Shown: positions 41,001 to 52,310 of the stretch, piece after piece
Layout: each line of letters starts with the position of its first letter
How positions within the stretch are numbered: the stretch's first letter is position 1
NCBI GenBank assembly: GCA_040954595.2
Contig: CM082589.2
Coordinates: 6,634,001 to 6,698,000, forward strand
Direction: 5' to 3'
DNA: 64,000 nucleotides
Source: Balanoglossus misakiensis
Lineage: Eukaryota; Hemichordata
Made by a program: the position numbers and the translations under genes
Notes under the pieces: model-generated
What the model saw: the letters and a program-made list of their open reading frames with translations, nothing else
Databases searched by the model: none
Told to the model about the DNA's origin: nothing

Positions 41001-44000
41001 GCCAATGGTTTATGTGTTACAGGCACGTGTTCATCTAAGCCATCCCATAGAAGACAGAGCTTAAACGCCAATTTGCATCTCCCATGAAACACCTGCGTAC
41101 AAAAAAAAGAGAGAGATTACGTTGAACTGTACAATTCATACTGCTAATCGTGGCACTGTGACATTTACTGCAATTTGACTGTTCTGCTGAATCAAATTCC
41201 CCGAACTACGTAAACTGTCAATTTTCTCGTACAGAAATGTTGATCCTGTACAGTAATGAAACTTGACAGTTTTTCTACATTTTTACTCAGAAAATTTACT
41301 GCAATAAAATGACACAATGTACAGGCATTATTTGAGGTCGAATTTACACTCATAATTGTTCCAAATTTATTGAAATTCTAACAGATTTCCACTTTCTTTT
41401 TTTTCTGTCTAGGATTCTGGTAATCAAAAGCCATGGTGGAAAGCCAATTTCTTCATAAAAGAACCAGTACTATTTGGTACCTGGGACGGTGTGTTTACAT
41501 CATGTATGATCAATATCTTTGGTGTGGTTATTTTCTTGCGGACAGGTTGGGTTGTGGTAAGTATTTTTATATTATAAAAAAATAACACGCTTTCTTAAAA
41601 TTCTTCTCAAATATGTTTGGCAGGCTTTTAAAAAATATTTCCAGTTCTCTCTTGGTCTTGAAATGATTCAATTCAATCATGACCTTGAATTTGAACGCAA
41701 AGTCATAAAAAAACTAGAAAAATGTATGTCTGTTGACAGTAAACTGTTGATAGTTTAAACAGATGATGTTTGGAGACAGTAAACCAGTTACCCTGTGTGG
41801 GAATGCAACGTGGCATGAGTTAATAGTTTTATCTAGGTCAAATTATCTATAAACTTGTCCATTTTCTGAGTTATAAAAACTGTTAGAATTCAGATCTGCT
41901 TGAACAGTATGCATATCTTCTAGTACTGTCACTTCACTATATACTGTTGCTATGGCAATTTGTCATCGCAATTAAAGCATTCTCTTTCGACGTCTGCCTC
42001 ATTTGTTAGCAAGAAACAGAAAAAAGGCAATTTGATCCAGGGATTCTGAGTGTAATCCAGCAGCAGTGTTTAATGTCTCTCATGGTCTCTCGTACCAGTG
42101 AAGGCTACTTTCTGCCATTTCGAATCCGTCAGTCAGCGTGCCGAGGGGCCAGATAACCAAGGCCGCTGTGAATTGTGATGCGCCTTTGCACATCCGCAGC
42201 GGGAATAAAAAAATCATCGTATTGTAAGTGGGAAATTTCCACTGGAATGTCAGTAGTCAGATAGGTCAAGTACTTAGATGTTATCGAAAAAATATTGAAA
42301 ATTTATTGTTTTTTTTCTAATTAAGTGTAAATATTGATTTGTCTGTGTGTCCCTTTATGTGAATAATAACCACATTTATGCCTCAGAGTCTTACTGATCT
42401 CTCTTCATAAATTATGAAACATTTTATAATGGAATGTCTTTTCTGTTGTATATACCACTCACTATGTCCATAATTGATTCTATCATTCAACCGTGATGAA
42501 TAGATGTGTTTTCACAAAGAAATTCTATGAGCTGTAATTTTATAAAATGTACAGCATATTACCTGTATTGTTTAGATAATAAGTTGTGCCATTAAAATGT
42601 TTAGACAATTTTTCTTGCTGTAGGGAAAATTAATTTAATAGTTTCAAAGGAGATAACCATTCTGCTGCTACCAAGATATAAATTATGTATCATGTGAATT
42701 TAATTTGACCACATGAAGCCTACTTCTGAATAAAATGCAGCTAAGACTAGATTCCAGTAAACGCTGACATAGGTTTGACTCTCGGGGATGCATTAAGTGT
42801 CATTTTTGTTGCGAAGAATGCATGATATACTGATTTAGATTCAGTCTGTAGTGCTCACGATGATGTCTATGCGTGCTGTGCAAAATGAGGAAATTTATCA
42901 TTGTGTGGTGTATGCCAGGGTTCAAGGTTTGTCAGCTGTAGCTGCAGGCATCTGAACAAGGCATCACAGCATCGCACAAATACACAATTGCAAATTGGAG
43001 AACGAGCTATTATCCTCTCTCTTCAATATTCCAACCAAGATTGCAAGCTTTACAAAACGGATTCACTCATGAAATAAATAGAACCCCAGATAGTCGTGAG
43101 GTTTGATATTCTCAGTGTATCAAAATAGTTAATTATCATGCCTCTCATTTTCGGTGTATCTTTTTTCAGTGTTACAACTCTGCAGTCATACATTTTTAAT
43201 AATTCCTGTCATGTCTAATATTTCTGCTCACAATGCTGTTCTCAGAAATCTATTTCTTGCCTATAAATCCCAGTAATGCTTTCACCTTTGGCTTTTGGAA
43301 AACACCTGGGTCAAATTTGTTTCACAAATCAGCCAACACGAGACTAATTCTACAGTCTTCAGGTTTATTCTTTAAAACGGAAATAAGATTTCTGTATGTT
43401 CAGTGAAGACATTTTTTGTAATCATTGAAAGCCTATAAATGAAGGAAAAAGAATGTCACAAAAATAGAGTAATTTTGAATGCATATTGCGAACCTTGAAT
43501 TGACTTAGACATATAGCATTCAAAAATACTCTATTTTTGTGACATTCTTTTCTCTTCATTTATAGGCTTTCAATAATTACAAAAAATAGAGTATTTTTGA
43601 ATGCGTATTGCGAACCTTGAATTGACTTAGACATATAACATTTTATTTTTTTCGGCAAAGTGCGCCCTCAACAGCAAAATGTGAGACAGTCATGTGACCA
43701 ATTCTTTTTTCTGTTTCAGGGTAATGCTGGTATTGGCCTTTCTATCCTAATTGTTACCATAACGATCTTAGTAGCGCTTATAGCAGCTCTATCAGCCATT
43801 GGTGTCTGTGAAAGATGTCACGTCCAAAGTGGTGGCGTCTATTTTCTCTGCTCCCACGTCTTAGGAACTCGAGTCGGTGGCACTGTGGGAATTCTCTATA
43901 GTTTTGGACAGGTATTTGTCATTTTGAGTTTAAAGTGAAGGGGTCGTCGCGCCGCATTTGTTTATAAACATTACAATTCATCCACAACAAATTAGATCAT

Positions 44001-45839
44001 TCTTAGAATGAACGAAGCAATCAACTGTAGTGTAGACTGGGCATGGCAGCATGAAGATCCTAGTAGGTCGAGGCGACTGCAGTGGGGTTTGCGCTTGTAT
44101 GGGAGGACATATTCTCATCAAGGGGGACACCCTCGCGGCGCGACAACCCCTTCCCTTTAAACTCTGGAACATTCAATCAGACCATTCAATTCATGCACTT
44201 TGGACTTATCCTAGAACAAAAAAATTGAACTGTGTTGTGATACAAGTGAGAAAAGTTGAATGTTGTATAAAACAATAACTGAGTTATTGTGGACGATTAT
44301 GTTTGATTTAAAGATGAAATAAATTTTAAATAAATAAATAAATAATACAAAACAATACCAAGATATACAAGGTCATTGAGGGGTCATGAAATTGGCCAGT
44401 ATGGACCTAGACTCTCTCACAGCCCACGGTTCGCTACGCGCCCTCAACCGTTTGGCAAGGGAGAAGCACCGTCTGGTGTTGTGTAGCTAACCTTAGGGCC
44501 CCTCTCGTTGGACACACATGCAATCAGACTATACAAGCCTGCATGGACGACGAGAGGGGCTGTGAGAGAGTCTAGTATGGACCTACAGTGTCATTGGCAC
44601 CATGCATATAATCTGTGCAACATTATCTTGCAGACTGTTGCCTGTGCCCTGTACTGCACTGGTTTTGGCGAGTCCGTCTCAGAGACGTTTGGATGGAACA
44701 ACACCTGGGCCGTGCGTGGTGTCGGCATAGCAACCATCCTGTTGCTCCTTGCCATCAATATAGCCGGTGTTCGATGGGTGGTGAAGCTGCAGTTGGTGTT
44801 GCTGGGGATCTTAGGGATAGCTACGTTAGATTTTGTCATCGGTACATTCTCGCATACTGATCCAGGTCAGTCACAATTTATAGGCCTTAGTTGTAATCAT
44901 GCACTGTCATGTGTATTTAAAAGATGAATCATGGTTGGCAACATGTGACCCAGGGAACTTTTTTTACTTTTTTGATTGTCAACACAACACTAGTGTTTAG
45001 AAGATTAGCAAAATGTAAAATTCAGACAATAGTTTTTTCAAAGAAAATTACATTTCACATGTAAGACAGACAGTAGTTGCATTTAGCAGTTGGTTGTTTA
45101 CCAGAACTTGTTCCTAGTTGAATTGTGATCAAGTACGAGATACTTAGACTCTCTCATAACCCACGGTTCGCTACAAGGCTCTTCACTGACGCACCCTCAA
45201 CCGTTTAGCAAAGGAGAAGTCCCACACGGTGTTGTGTAGCAAACCTCTCGCCGGGCACACATGCAATCAGACCATGAACCTGCACGGACGGCAAGAGGGG
45301 CTGAGAGAGAGTCTAGAGATACCTCTAATTTTTAAAATTATTCTAAAATCTGTTAGATGAATCATGGGTTAACTATAAGATGTTTAATGTCAATTTTGAT
45401 ATCTAGTTTATTCTAAAATTTGTAACAGACTGATTTTATTACATTTCTGTTTCTCGCTCCACATTTGACAGAAAATGGATTTACAGGTTACAGTGCGGAA
45501 AACCTCCGTAACAACACACCGCCTGACTATATTGACGGCCACAATTTCTTCTCCGTCTTCGGGATATTTTTCCCGACTGCCACTGGTGTGATGGCGGGAA
45601 TCAACATGAGCGGGGATCTGAAGAAGCCCTCTTACAACATTCCTGTTGGTACGCTGACGGCCATCGGAGTCACGGCCTTGCTGTACCTGCTGTATGTTGT
45701 GTTGCTAGGGGCGACCTGCGAGAGATGGGCATTGCAGACTGATTACATGATTGCAGAGAAGGTAAACAGTGTGGTGATGGTTGTGGTGGTGGTGGTGGTG
45801 GTGATGATGATGATGATGATGATGAGGAGGAGGAGGAGG

Positions 45840-45873
<34 letters not shown>

Positions 45874-46641
45874 GGATGATGATGGTGATGATGATGATGG
45901 TGGTGGTGGTGGTGGTGGTGGTGGTGGTTTTCTAATACTCTCAACTGAAATGAACCATAGAAATAACTGCTTTCCATGCTCAGAGTAACCCAATACTGAG
46001 GCCATTACTCCAAATCACAAAGCCCTGGTTTGTATAAAAGCAGTCATGTGAAATATTTGTATTAATGATGCAAATATGAAAATATCATTTGAAGCTTTCC
46101 CAAATTAATCCATCATCTTTATCATCTTCACAAAGTTGAAAACGTCCGCTCGAAGTATTTCTAATGATGATATTGTTTTATAGGTTGCTCTGGTGGGATT
46201 TCTGTGGTTAGCTGGTCTCTACATCTCTTCACTGTCGTCGTGTCTGAGCGGTCTGTATGGTGCCCCTAGAGTTCTACAATCAATTGCAAATGAGAATGTC
46301 ATACCAATTATAAAGTTTCTTGGAAGAGGGGTAAGTATCTCTCCATCTGTATGAGTCAATCAAGGAGTGTTTTTCTTAATATGAAAGAACTCTATATTAT
46401 AGAGTATAAAATTTCTATAAAGTATTGCGTAGTATCAAAATTTTATACAGTCAAACCTGTCTATAGTGGCCAGACAAGGTACTTTAAGCTGGCCCTTATA
46501 GACAGATGGACTTTATAAATAGGTCGGTTATTACACACTGTCAAGTAACTTGCACAGGGACTGCAACAGAGTGGCCACTGTAGACAAATTTCCACTATAT
46601 AAAGGTGGCCACTAACACAGGTTTGACATCACTGTACTTGC

Positions 46642-46672
<31 letters not shown>

Positions 46673-48749
46673 CATGTCTGTCTGTACTGATACCATTTTT
46701 TTTCAATTTTGCAGAAAGGGCCAAATAAAGAGCCCATCTTGGCGTCCATAGTAGTATGCATAGTCAGCATCGGGTTCATATTTATCGGACATGTGAACGA
46801 GTTGGGTCCCATAGTCACAATGCCCTTCCTGTTAACCTACGCCGTTGTCGACTACGCGTACTTCGCGCTGGCCATGAGCTACGACAAACACAAAACCGTC
46901 GACGGGACAGACAAAACGGAACAGGATTCTTTACTCTCGCACGTTGTCAGTAGCAACGTGAAAAAGAAAGAGCTTGAGAATCTGGCCAATGGAGGCTACG
47001 GTACAACTCAGAGTTACCAGGAGGGCGTCGACCAAGCTGGGGAGGCGGAGGCGGAGGAGACGCATTCTGAGAGTGTGGAGGTGGACGATAAACAGGCGTT
47101 AGTGGAGAAAAAAGATGAAGAGGAGGAGAAAAAAGGTAGGAAGTCAATCTTCTGTGTTTGATCTGCTGCAGTGATCACCTCATTTGGGACAGCAATAACT
47201 TTGATGATGTATACATGTAATTATTTGTGATACTCCCAATTTATATTCTCAATTTGCAGATAGATGGAATAATCTAAATTTAAGAAAGTGTGAGGATTTA
47301 ATTATTGAGGCACATAGTAGCCTATATTGGCCAATTAGCAGCAATCTTGCTCACTGCAAAAGAATATAAATTAACTTTTCCCATGTCATTGTCAGCATTA
47401 TTTAAACTTATCACAAATGTTTTCTTTGTGTTTTAGTCGATAATAGTCAACAGTCTCAAGTCCCATGGAAAACAGAGATTACTAAGATGCCTAGTTCGTG
47501 GTATTCACATTTATGTAATCGATGGGTTTCTATAACTGGGGTGAGTTTACTTGTCTCAATGGGTCTAGTATTATATTTATGTCAATGCTTTCCAATCACT
47601 GCCATCTGTCCATCATTTTGTGTGCATGTATGTATGTATGTATGTATGTATGTATGTATGTATGTATGTATGTATGTATGTATGTATGTACATGTATGTA
47701 TGTATGTATGTATGTATGTATGTATGTATGTATGTATGTATGCAAACATATAGATGTACCGGGTATGTATGAATATGTATACCGGTATGTATTATGCACA
47801 ATGCATATAAACATACATGTAGTTGGTAAACAATTATACAAATCCTATTAGAAGTGATTGATGATAACCTGGTACACTCTCTACCACCAATGCCCCTGCC
47901 TGCACATTAAACTTGTAGAATGCCTTGACTGATTCATACTTTTTTTTCCACACGCAGGGTGTATTCAGCATCCTTATCATGTTCTGTATCCAGTGGGGTT
48001 ATGCATTAGCCAACATCTCAGTGGCTCTTATCATCTATATCTATATTGGTCAGGCCAATCCCGGCACCACGCCTGGTGTGGCAGATTTTAATTTCTTCAC
48101 CTGGATAAAATCAGGATTTCAACGATGCTGCAGGTATTGTATTGTATTGTATTGTATTGTATTGTATTGTATTGTATTGTATTGCATTGCATTGCATTGC
48201 ATTGCATTGCATTGCATTGCATTGCATTGTATTGTATTGTATTGTATTGTATTGTATAATGTAACGGTAGTACTGTACACATGGCAGCCACCTGGCATAC
48301 AATCATGTATATGCTGACACTGACCTAGCAACCTTTTCAAGCCTTTGCTTATAATGCTAGTGTTTCATTGTATATGTACTACTGTTTCAAAATCAAAGAC
48401 TACACTGTCAAAAAGTGACACATTTGAATGCATCACACATATGAGTTAGTGCAATATTGGTCAGCTGTCTAGCATTTTTGCACTGATTTAATAGCATATG
48501 GTTCAGAGATATTAATGGTTTGTTCACAAACTCACATGAGTTATCATATTTTTATTGACTTTGATAATTTCGCTTCGTTTCAGACGTGGACCGCCACCCC
48601 CAGAGCAAATGATAATTTCTCAGCCAGCTTCGATGCCGATCGGCACGACTACCGAACAGCTGACAGAAGACGGCGACGACTATGCCTACAGAGGGCGCTA
48701 TCATCAGTCGGCCGTCGTCAAGGGTCAAAACCTGGATGACCTGGAGTAA
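29085..48749 (+). CDS. SLC12A8: SLC12A8 (cation-chloride cotransporter family member 9), complete
   Basis: Ten coding exons: 29085-29273, 41413-41556, 43720-43911, 44634-44865, 45472-45761, 46184-46330, 46715-47135, 47437-47540, 47958-48133, 48584-48749. They sum to 2061 bases, 686 codons plus TAA; human SLC12A8 has 714. All junctions are GT-AG and in phase. Exon 2 contains [21 protein letters not shown], the first membrane helix and the family signature. Later matches include [38 protein letters not shown] and [13 protein letters not shown]. About ten to twelve membrane helices belong to the APC superfamily. Exon 7 adds a long acidic cytosolic loop before the last two helices, and the tail keeps the family pattern with RYHQSAVVK. 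In mammals SLC12A8 is an atypical CCC and has been reported, with dispute, as a nicotinamide mononucleotide transporter. Substrate here is unknown. The start ATG follows a 5' UTR acceptor (29000-29001). Confidence 0.95.
35008..35160 (+). repeat. Pyrimidine-rich low-complexity tract
   Basis: CTGT and CTCT repeats pass into CCCACC repeats, all on one strand. Apparent Pro- or Ser-rich open frames here are by-products of the composition. Confidence 0.8.
39117..39295. mobile_element. TA-flanked mariner-type MITE, copy 2
   Basis: It has the same length (179 bases), the same ends and TA flanks as the copy at 11031, and I see no difference in the body. It lies in SLC12A8 intron 1. Confidence 0.8.
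39832..40178. mobile_element. 347-base fold-back element with TTAA flanks
   Basis: The outer arms (about 60 bases each) are near-perfect inverted repeats starting AGGGACAAAGTCTCTC and ending with its complement. Inner parts (AGTGAATCAATGATCAACCACAC against GTGTGGTTGAACGTTCATTCACT) are also paired. TTAA lies on each side. The whole element can fold into one long hairpin. Confidence 0.8.
41557..43719 (+). other. SLC12A8 second coding intron
   Basis: No exon or known element is recognised over most of this 2.2-kb interval. A complex direct-plus-inverted repeat lies at 43421-43640, close to the acceptor of the next exon. Confidence 0.6.
43421..43640. repeat. Composite direct and inverted repeat
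   Basis: A block of about 65 bases (GAAAGCCTATAAATGAAG to TTTTGAATGC, 43427-43485) is followed by a unique segment with CGAACCTTGAATTGAC. Then comes the inverse of the first block (43517-43575), then a direct copy of its last part plus the unique segment (43580-43637). Confidence 0.75.
43930..44160. mobile_element. TTAA-ended element with GGGGTCGTCGCGCCGC termini
   Basis: Inverted ends of about 25 bases (TTTAAAG, then GAAGGGG and GTCGCGCCGC) lie at both sides and include TTAA (43930-43933 and 44157-44160). It begins only 18 bases after the end of SLC12A8 exon 3. Confidence 0.7.
44408..44573. mobile_element. MITE with TAGACTCTCTCAC ends and a 10-base target duplication
   Basis: Inverted ends TAGACTCTCTCACAGCCC and GGGGCTGTGAGAGAGTCT are flanked by the direct repeat AGTATGGACC (44398-44407 and 44574-44583). 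A target duplication of 9-10 bases is typical of Mutator-like elements. It lies 60 bases before SLC12A8 exon 4. Confidence 0.75.
45144..45315. mobile_element. Second copy of the TAGACTCTCTCAC-ended MITE
   Basis: Related to the copy at 44408 throughout (CCCACGGTTCGCTAC, CACCCTCAACCGTTT, ACACATGCAATCAGAC), with small insertions. The flanks CGAGATACT and AGAGATACC look like a decayed nine-base target duplication. It lies between SLC12A8 exons 4 and 5. Confidence 0.7.
45774..45928 (+). repeat. GTG/ATG/AGG trinucleotide microsatellite
   Basis: Runs of GGT, GAT and GGA units start 12 bases after the donor of SLC12A8 exon 5 and stay in frame with it. They are intronic because the family continues at 46184. 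Confidence 0.85.
46448..46634. mobile_element. TA-flanked mariner-type MITE, diverged copy 3
   Basis: It starts CAGTCAAACCTGTCTATAG and ends near GGTTTGACATCACTG, flanked by TA. The interior is related to the other two copies in inverse order but clearly diverged. It lies between SLC12A8 exons 6 and 7. Confidence 0.65.
46641..46685 (+). repeat. CTGT tetranucleotide microsatellite
   Basis: About ten CTGT units lie just before the acceptor of SLC12A8 exon 7 and directly after a MITE. Confidence 0.85.
47624..47742 (+). repeat. GTAT tetranucleotide microsatellite
   Basis: About 29 GTAT units, with one ACAT interruption, lie in the intron between SLC12A8 exons 8 and 9. Confidence 0.9.
48134..48257 (+). 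repeat. GTATT/GCATT pentanucleotide microsatellite overlapping a splice donor
   Basis: About 24 units, a GTATT block, a GCATT block and a second GTATT block, begin exactly at the donor of SLC12A8 exon 9 (AG|GTATTG). Confidence 0.9.
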
Positions 48750-49040
48750 TTTTCGACGCGGAATTAATGACATCTCCAATCAGCTGTTGTCACACAGGGT
48801 ATGCTTAGGCGCTTACTGATATCCTGGGGGGTCAGAGGTCAGCTGTCAACCCCCCAGGAAGTCAAAGGTCATCACCCAAGACTGCCCTCTCCGAAATCCC
48901 ATCATGCGCACATGAATACCTCATCAGATTGCTTTTACTCTTGTCATTCTATTGGCACCCATATTATTGATATTTTAATTTCGCCCCAGGCATGTATAGC
49001 CATGCTTTGTGGATTTATGGTAAACGTTTATGTATGTTAA

Positions 49041-49130
49041 CCCTTTGAACTCTAATCCCATGGTGACCTGTGATGTCATTTGGAAGTTTTTTTCCCCTGA
49101 GCAGGGCGCTAGGGCTAGGTTCAAAGAGTT
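49041..49130. mobile_element. TTAA-flanked fold-back remnant in the SLC12A8 3' region
   Basis: TTAA|CCCTTTGAACTCTA at the left and TAGGTTCAAAGAGTT at the right are inverted copies with a few changes. The right target site is not preserved. Confidence 0.45.
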
Positions 49131-49779
49131 GGGCGAATATGCCTGTTTTAGTTTTGTTTACAACTGCCCCATGTCCCTTCAATGCAGTACATGGATGTTT
49201 GTTTTCAAGGCGAAACATCACTCGCGTGTTTAACTCAAGGGTATATTTTTCTGAGAAAACAAAAAAACAAAAGAAAAATGTTAGAGACCTATCTGTGAAT
49301 GATATAAATTCATTCTGACATTGAGTATTTGCAAGTCTAATTGTTTGCATTTTTTTTAAAATCAGTTATAAACAAACAAGAAGCCAAGTGTTCTGCAACA
49401 GTCTAGCGAAAAACTTTACTTTGATTTCAACCATCTTATTGAAAATAGAAGAATAATGTGGAGTTGCTACTTAAATAATTTCATCATCTCCAAATCTTGT
49501 GGTGACATCAATATCATTTCTGTTGATAAGTAGCATTTGCAATTCCTGACTGTCGGTCAATCCCTGGGTTGGTAAACTTCCTGTTTGTGACATTGCTTCT
49601 TAGTATTTCAATTTCTCGGTAGTGCCAATTGTTCCTTATATACCCTGTATGCGATTCTACATGGTACTTTTAGATTCTGGTTAAAATCTCCAGAGAAAAA
49701 TGTGAAGTGCAATATGTTAATAATGTTACTGACAATCAAATGTAAGGTGTGATTCAGTTCTAAGTAAGAGTGTTTCTGA

Positions 49780-49990
49780 TTGGCTACCAGTTCATAGAGG
49801 AGACATTTTTGACATGGTTGAACCAATCAGATTGCTGCAACGTGTAAGTAACCGATTGGGTTGGCATGTAACACCATCGGCCCAATCAGATTGTTTAAAT
49901 TCTGACAAATGATGCTGCATTGGTAAATGCTAATGAAGAAGGCTGGCATGTGACATCAGAGAACCAACCAGATTGTTCCATTTGTATTTC
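49780..49990 (+). repeat. Three diverged copies of a CCAATCAGATTG-centred repeat
   Basis: AACCAATCAGATTG, GGCCCAATCAGATTG and AACCAACCAGATTG recur at 60 to 115 bases, each near a GGCATGTRAC word. They lie in the probable SLC12A8 3' UTR. Confidence 0.5.
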
Positions 49991-52288
49991 TGGGTCACAT
50001 GACAATTGACAGCTAGTCTGAGTCTGTATAAGTGTACATGGTGAAGTATAAATATAGATTTAGCATGAATCTAAATTGTTAATTAAAAATATTTACTTTG
50101 TGGTGTTTGACAAATCCATTGCAATTGAACTGAATGCTGCTGTTATATGGCATTAATTGTCACTGCCTGCCGGCCTCCCCATGACAAGTCTACTTAAAAA
50201 TTTCCGAGTTGGTAGTTCGACGTTTACAACGTGACTGTGCTGTATTTTGGAATCAAGAGAATATTGAGTACATTGCAGGTGTGAATGTAACCATTGGGAT
50301 TTAAAAAAAGAAAAGGTTCTGTTTTATAACTGCCATGTAATGTCTGTTTTTGATTTTCAAACTTGCCATGTTCTGAGCATGGCTTTGGAATACAATGATT
50401 TCAGAATATGTTCTTTTAAGATTTTGTTTCCATGCTGTTTGAGGGCGCTCTTCACACATGAGCATATTGAAGAGCATGGTACCCTCAATGATGGCCACTA
50501 TTTAAAACTCAGATATCAGCCTTATACCCAAACTTTCTTTCTATGTTGCTGCCTTCTGCAGTATATTGTCACCCCAGCTATTAGTAATGTAAATGTTGCA
50601 GTCCTTTCTGAAGTCATTCCATCTTACAAGACGTAGGACTAACATATCTTCTTCATGTTCATACATTCCTTTCTCTGGGTGATACTGATTATGTAGAGTG
50701 TTAAAACTTGGATTTTAGGACTAGAAGATTAATGGTGAATCCGTGCCCAACACACACACACACTGCCCCCATTGTAAGTGATTGTGGTAAATGCAGCTGT
50801 AATATGTATTTGATGTGTAACGCTTGATATCTACTTGCTGTGATATATTGAAATTTATTTATGGTAGCATTTCACTTCAGTACTTGTGACATTTCGTTAT
50901 TTGTGCAATTCCATTATGTCGTGATATTTTTATTCTTAGCACAGGTATAGTAAGAATGTGTAGATGTACATTTTAGAGCAAAAGTACAGAATGTGAGAGT
51001 GGCCACTTTTCTGATATAGTGGCCATTGCATAAGATTGCAAGTGATTGTTTTGTTGATGAAGACTGTTTCAAATTACTAGGCAACAGTTGCAAAGGTGAA
51101 TTTGAGGAATCAGTGATTTTTGTTGATTTCTTTTGAAAGTTTCAGATCAGCCAGTAATGTGCATCTCTGTTGAACCGACACACATTTACAGATAGTGTAT
51201 GTCAGCTGTGAGTACAAGGTGATAGGCTGCAGTCTTGCACACATCATACACTAGTGTTGTACGACATAACATGGCCAATCAGATTTTACGTTGCATACAC
51301 TGAATGACAAATCAAAAAATTATTGGTGTATAGAAACTTCAGTACTGAGAGATAAGCAGTGGTGCAATCAATTTAGCGTAGTGACATTTCGGAATATTTG
51401 CACCAAAACAAAACACTTTCAAAAATCGAAATGGAGGACTGTGTTTTGGTACATTTCTGTCTGGAAATGTAGAATGGTGTTGAGGAAGGTGTAATTTTTT
51501 TAAATTGTGTAATATTGTGTATAGCATGAAATTTATAGGTGATAGCTAGGACAGAGTGGTATTGTGTGGACAAGTGACATTTAGAATTCCTCGCCAGCCA
51601 AACCTAACTTTGAAAACTGCCTGCACTCGCGTTTATCCTAAAACAGGGTTGGTGGTCTCTGGCCAGACGATGCCTCGTGGCTTCAGTGGCAGTATTTAGT
51701 TACCAGACGTAGAAATTGTGCGTAACACCCTACATATGTCAGTTTTCATTTGTCGAGATAAGAAAATAAGAATATTGTATATTTGTACAGTAGTAAAATT
51801 GATACTGTGGTAGCCTTATAATAGCATTACTGAAGATGTGTAATATATTATGTCAATAACATGACTGTGTATAGTTAATATGTTTTATGTGTAATTATTG
51901 TTCTGACCACATATCATTTCCAGACTGAAGATTTTTTTTCTGTCCAACTGAAAATTTCAGAAAATCTATAGTCTACAGACAGATTTTCAGAATGTAGATT
52001 GTTCTTTTCTTTCACTGGTATGTTGTAATTATTTCCTGAGAGGTGTTACCATGGGAATGACTGAAATATTTTAATGCGTATTTGTATAATTATGCTGATA
52101 ATTTTAATCCACGGTGTCAAAGCTGTCTTCCCGTTAGATTTCCTGAAATCGAAAGGCTCTTCAATGAAAATGACACACTCCCTCTGTAGCAAGAAAGGAT
52201 GACATTTGACAGATTGTAACTTTACCCAGAATTACCCTTTGTAAATTATTGTGTCTTTGTACATGTACGTTCTAGGGAGATGTAAGAA

Positions 52289-52294
52289 AATAAA
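52289..52294 (+). terminator. Candidate SLC12A8 poly(A) signal AATAAA
   Basis: A canonical AATAAA is followed within 15-60 bases by a T/G-rich stretch (GTGTCTGTGTTGAGTTTTG), the usual arrangement at a cleavage site. Confidence 0.45.
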
Positions 52295-52310
52295 CTGTGA
52301 GCATGGAGTG

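Larger units (their letters stand above)
29274..41412 (+). other. SLC12A8 first coding intron (12.1 kb)
   Basis: This is the longest intron in the window. It holds a 179-bp mariner-type MITE (39117-39295), a TTAA-flanked fold-back element (39832-40178), a pyrimidine-rich tract (35008-35160), part of a decayed TTAA element near 34464-34535 and a tandem 19-base duplication ending in TTTCTATGGT near 32777-32814. No exon of another gene was recognised. Such first introns often hold enhancers, but nothing specific can be claimed. Confidence 0.6.
48750..52310 (+). other. SLC12A8 3' UTR and downstream sequence
   Basis: No coding exon follows the stop. The first good AATAAA on the plus strand with a GT-rich sequence right after it is at 52289-52294, which would make a 3.5-kb 3' UTR; an ATTAAA near 50083 could give a shorter form. 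The interval contains a fold-back TTAA-type remnant (49041-49130) and three diverged copies of a CCAATCAGATTG-centred repeat (49780-49990). Whether it is one UTR cannot be told without transcripts. Confidence 0.45.

Noticed and set aside
45670-46005. Open frames of poly-Ser, poly-His, poly-Met and poly-Val around the trinucleotide repeat
   Set aside because: They are translations of a microsatellite; SLC12A8 exon 5 ends at the GTAAAC donor at 45762 and the family sequence continues at 46184.
47624-47742. Regular tandem repeats considered as a CRISPR array
   Set aside because: The unit is four bases with no spacers, in a eukaryotic intron.
47596-48340. Open frames of YIHT, CMYV or QYNTI type
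   Set aside because: They are translations of tetra- and pentanucleotide arrays in SLC12A8 introns, not proteins.
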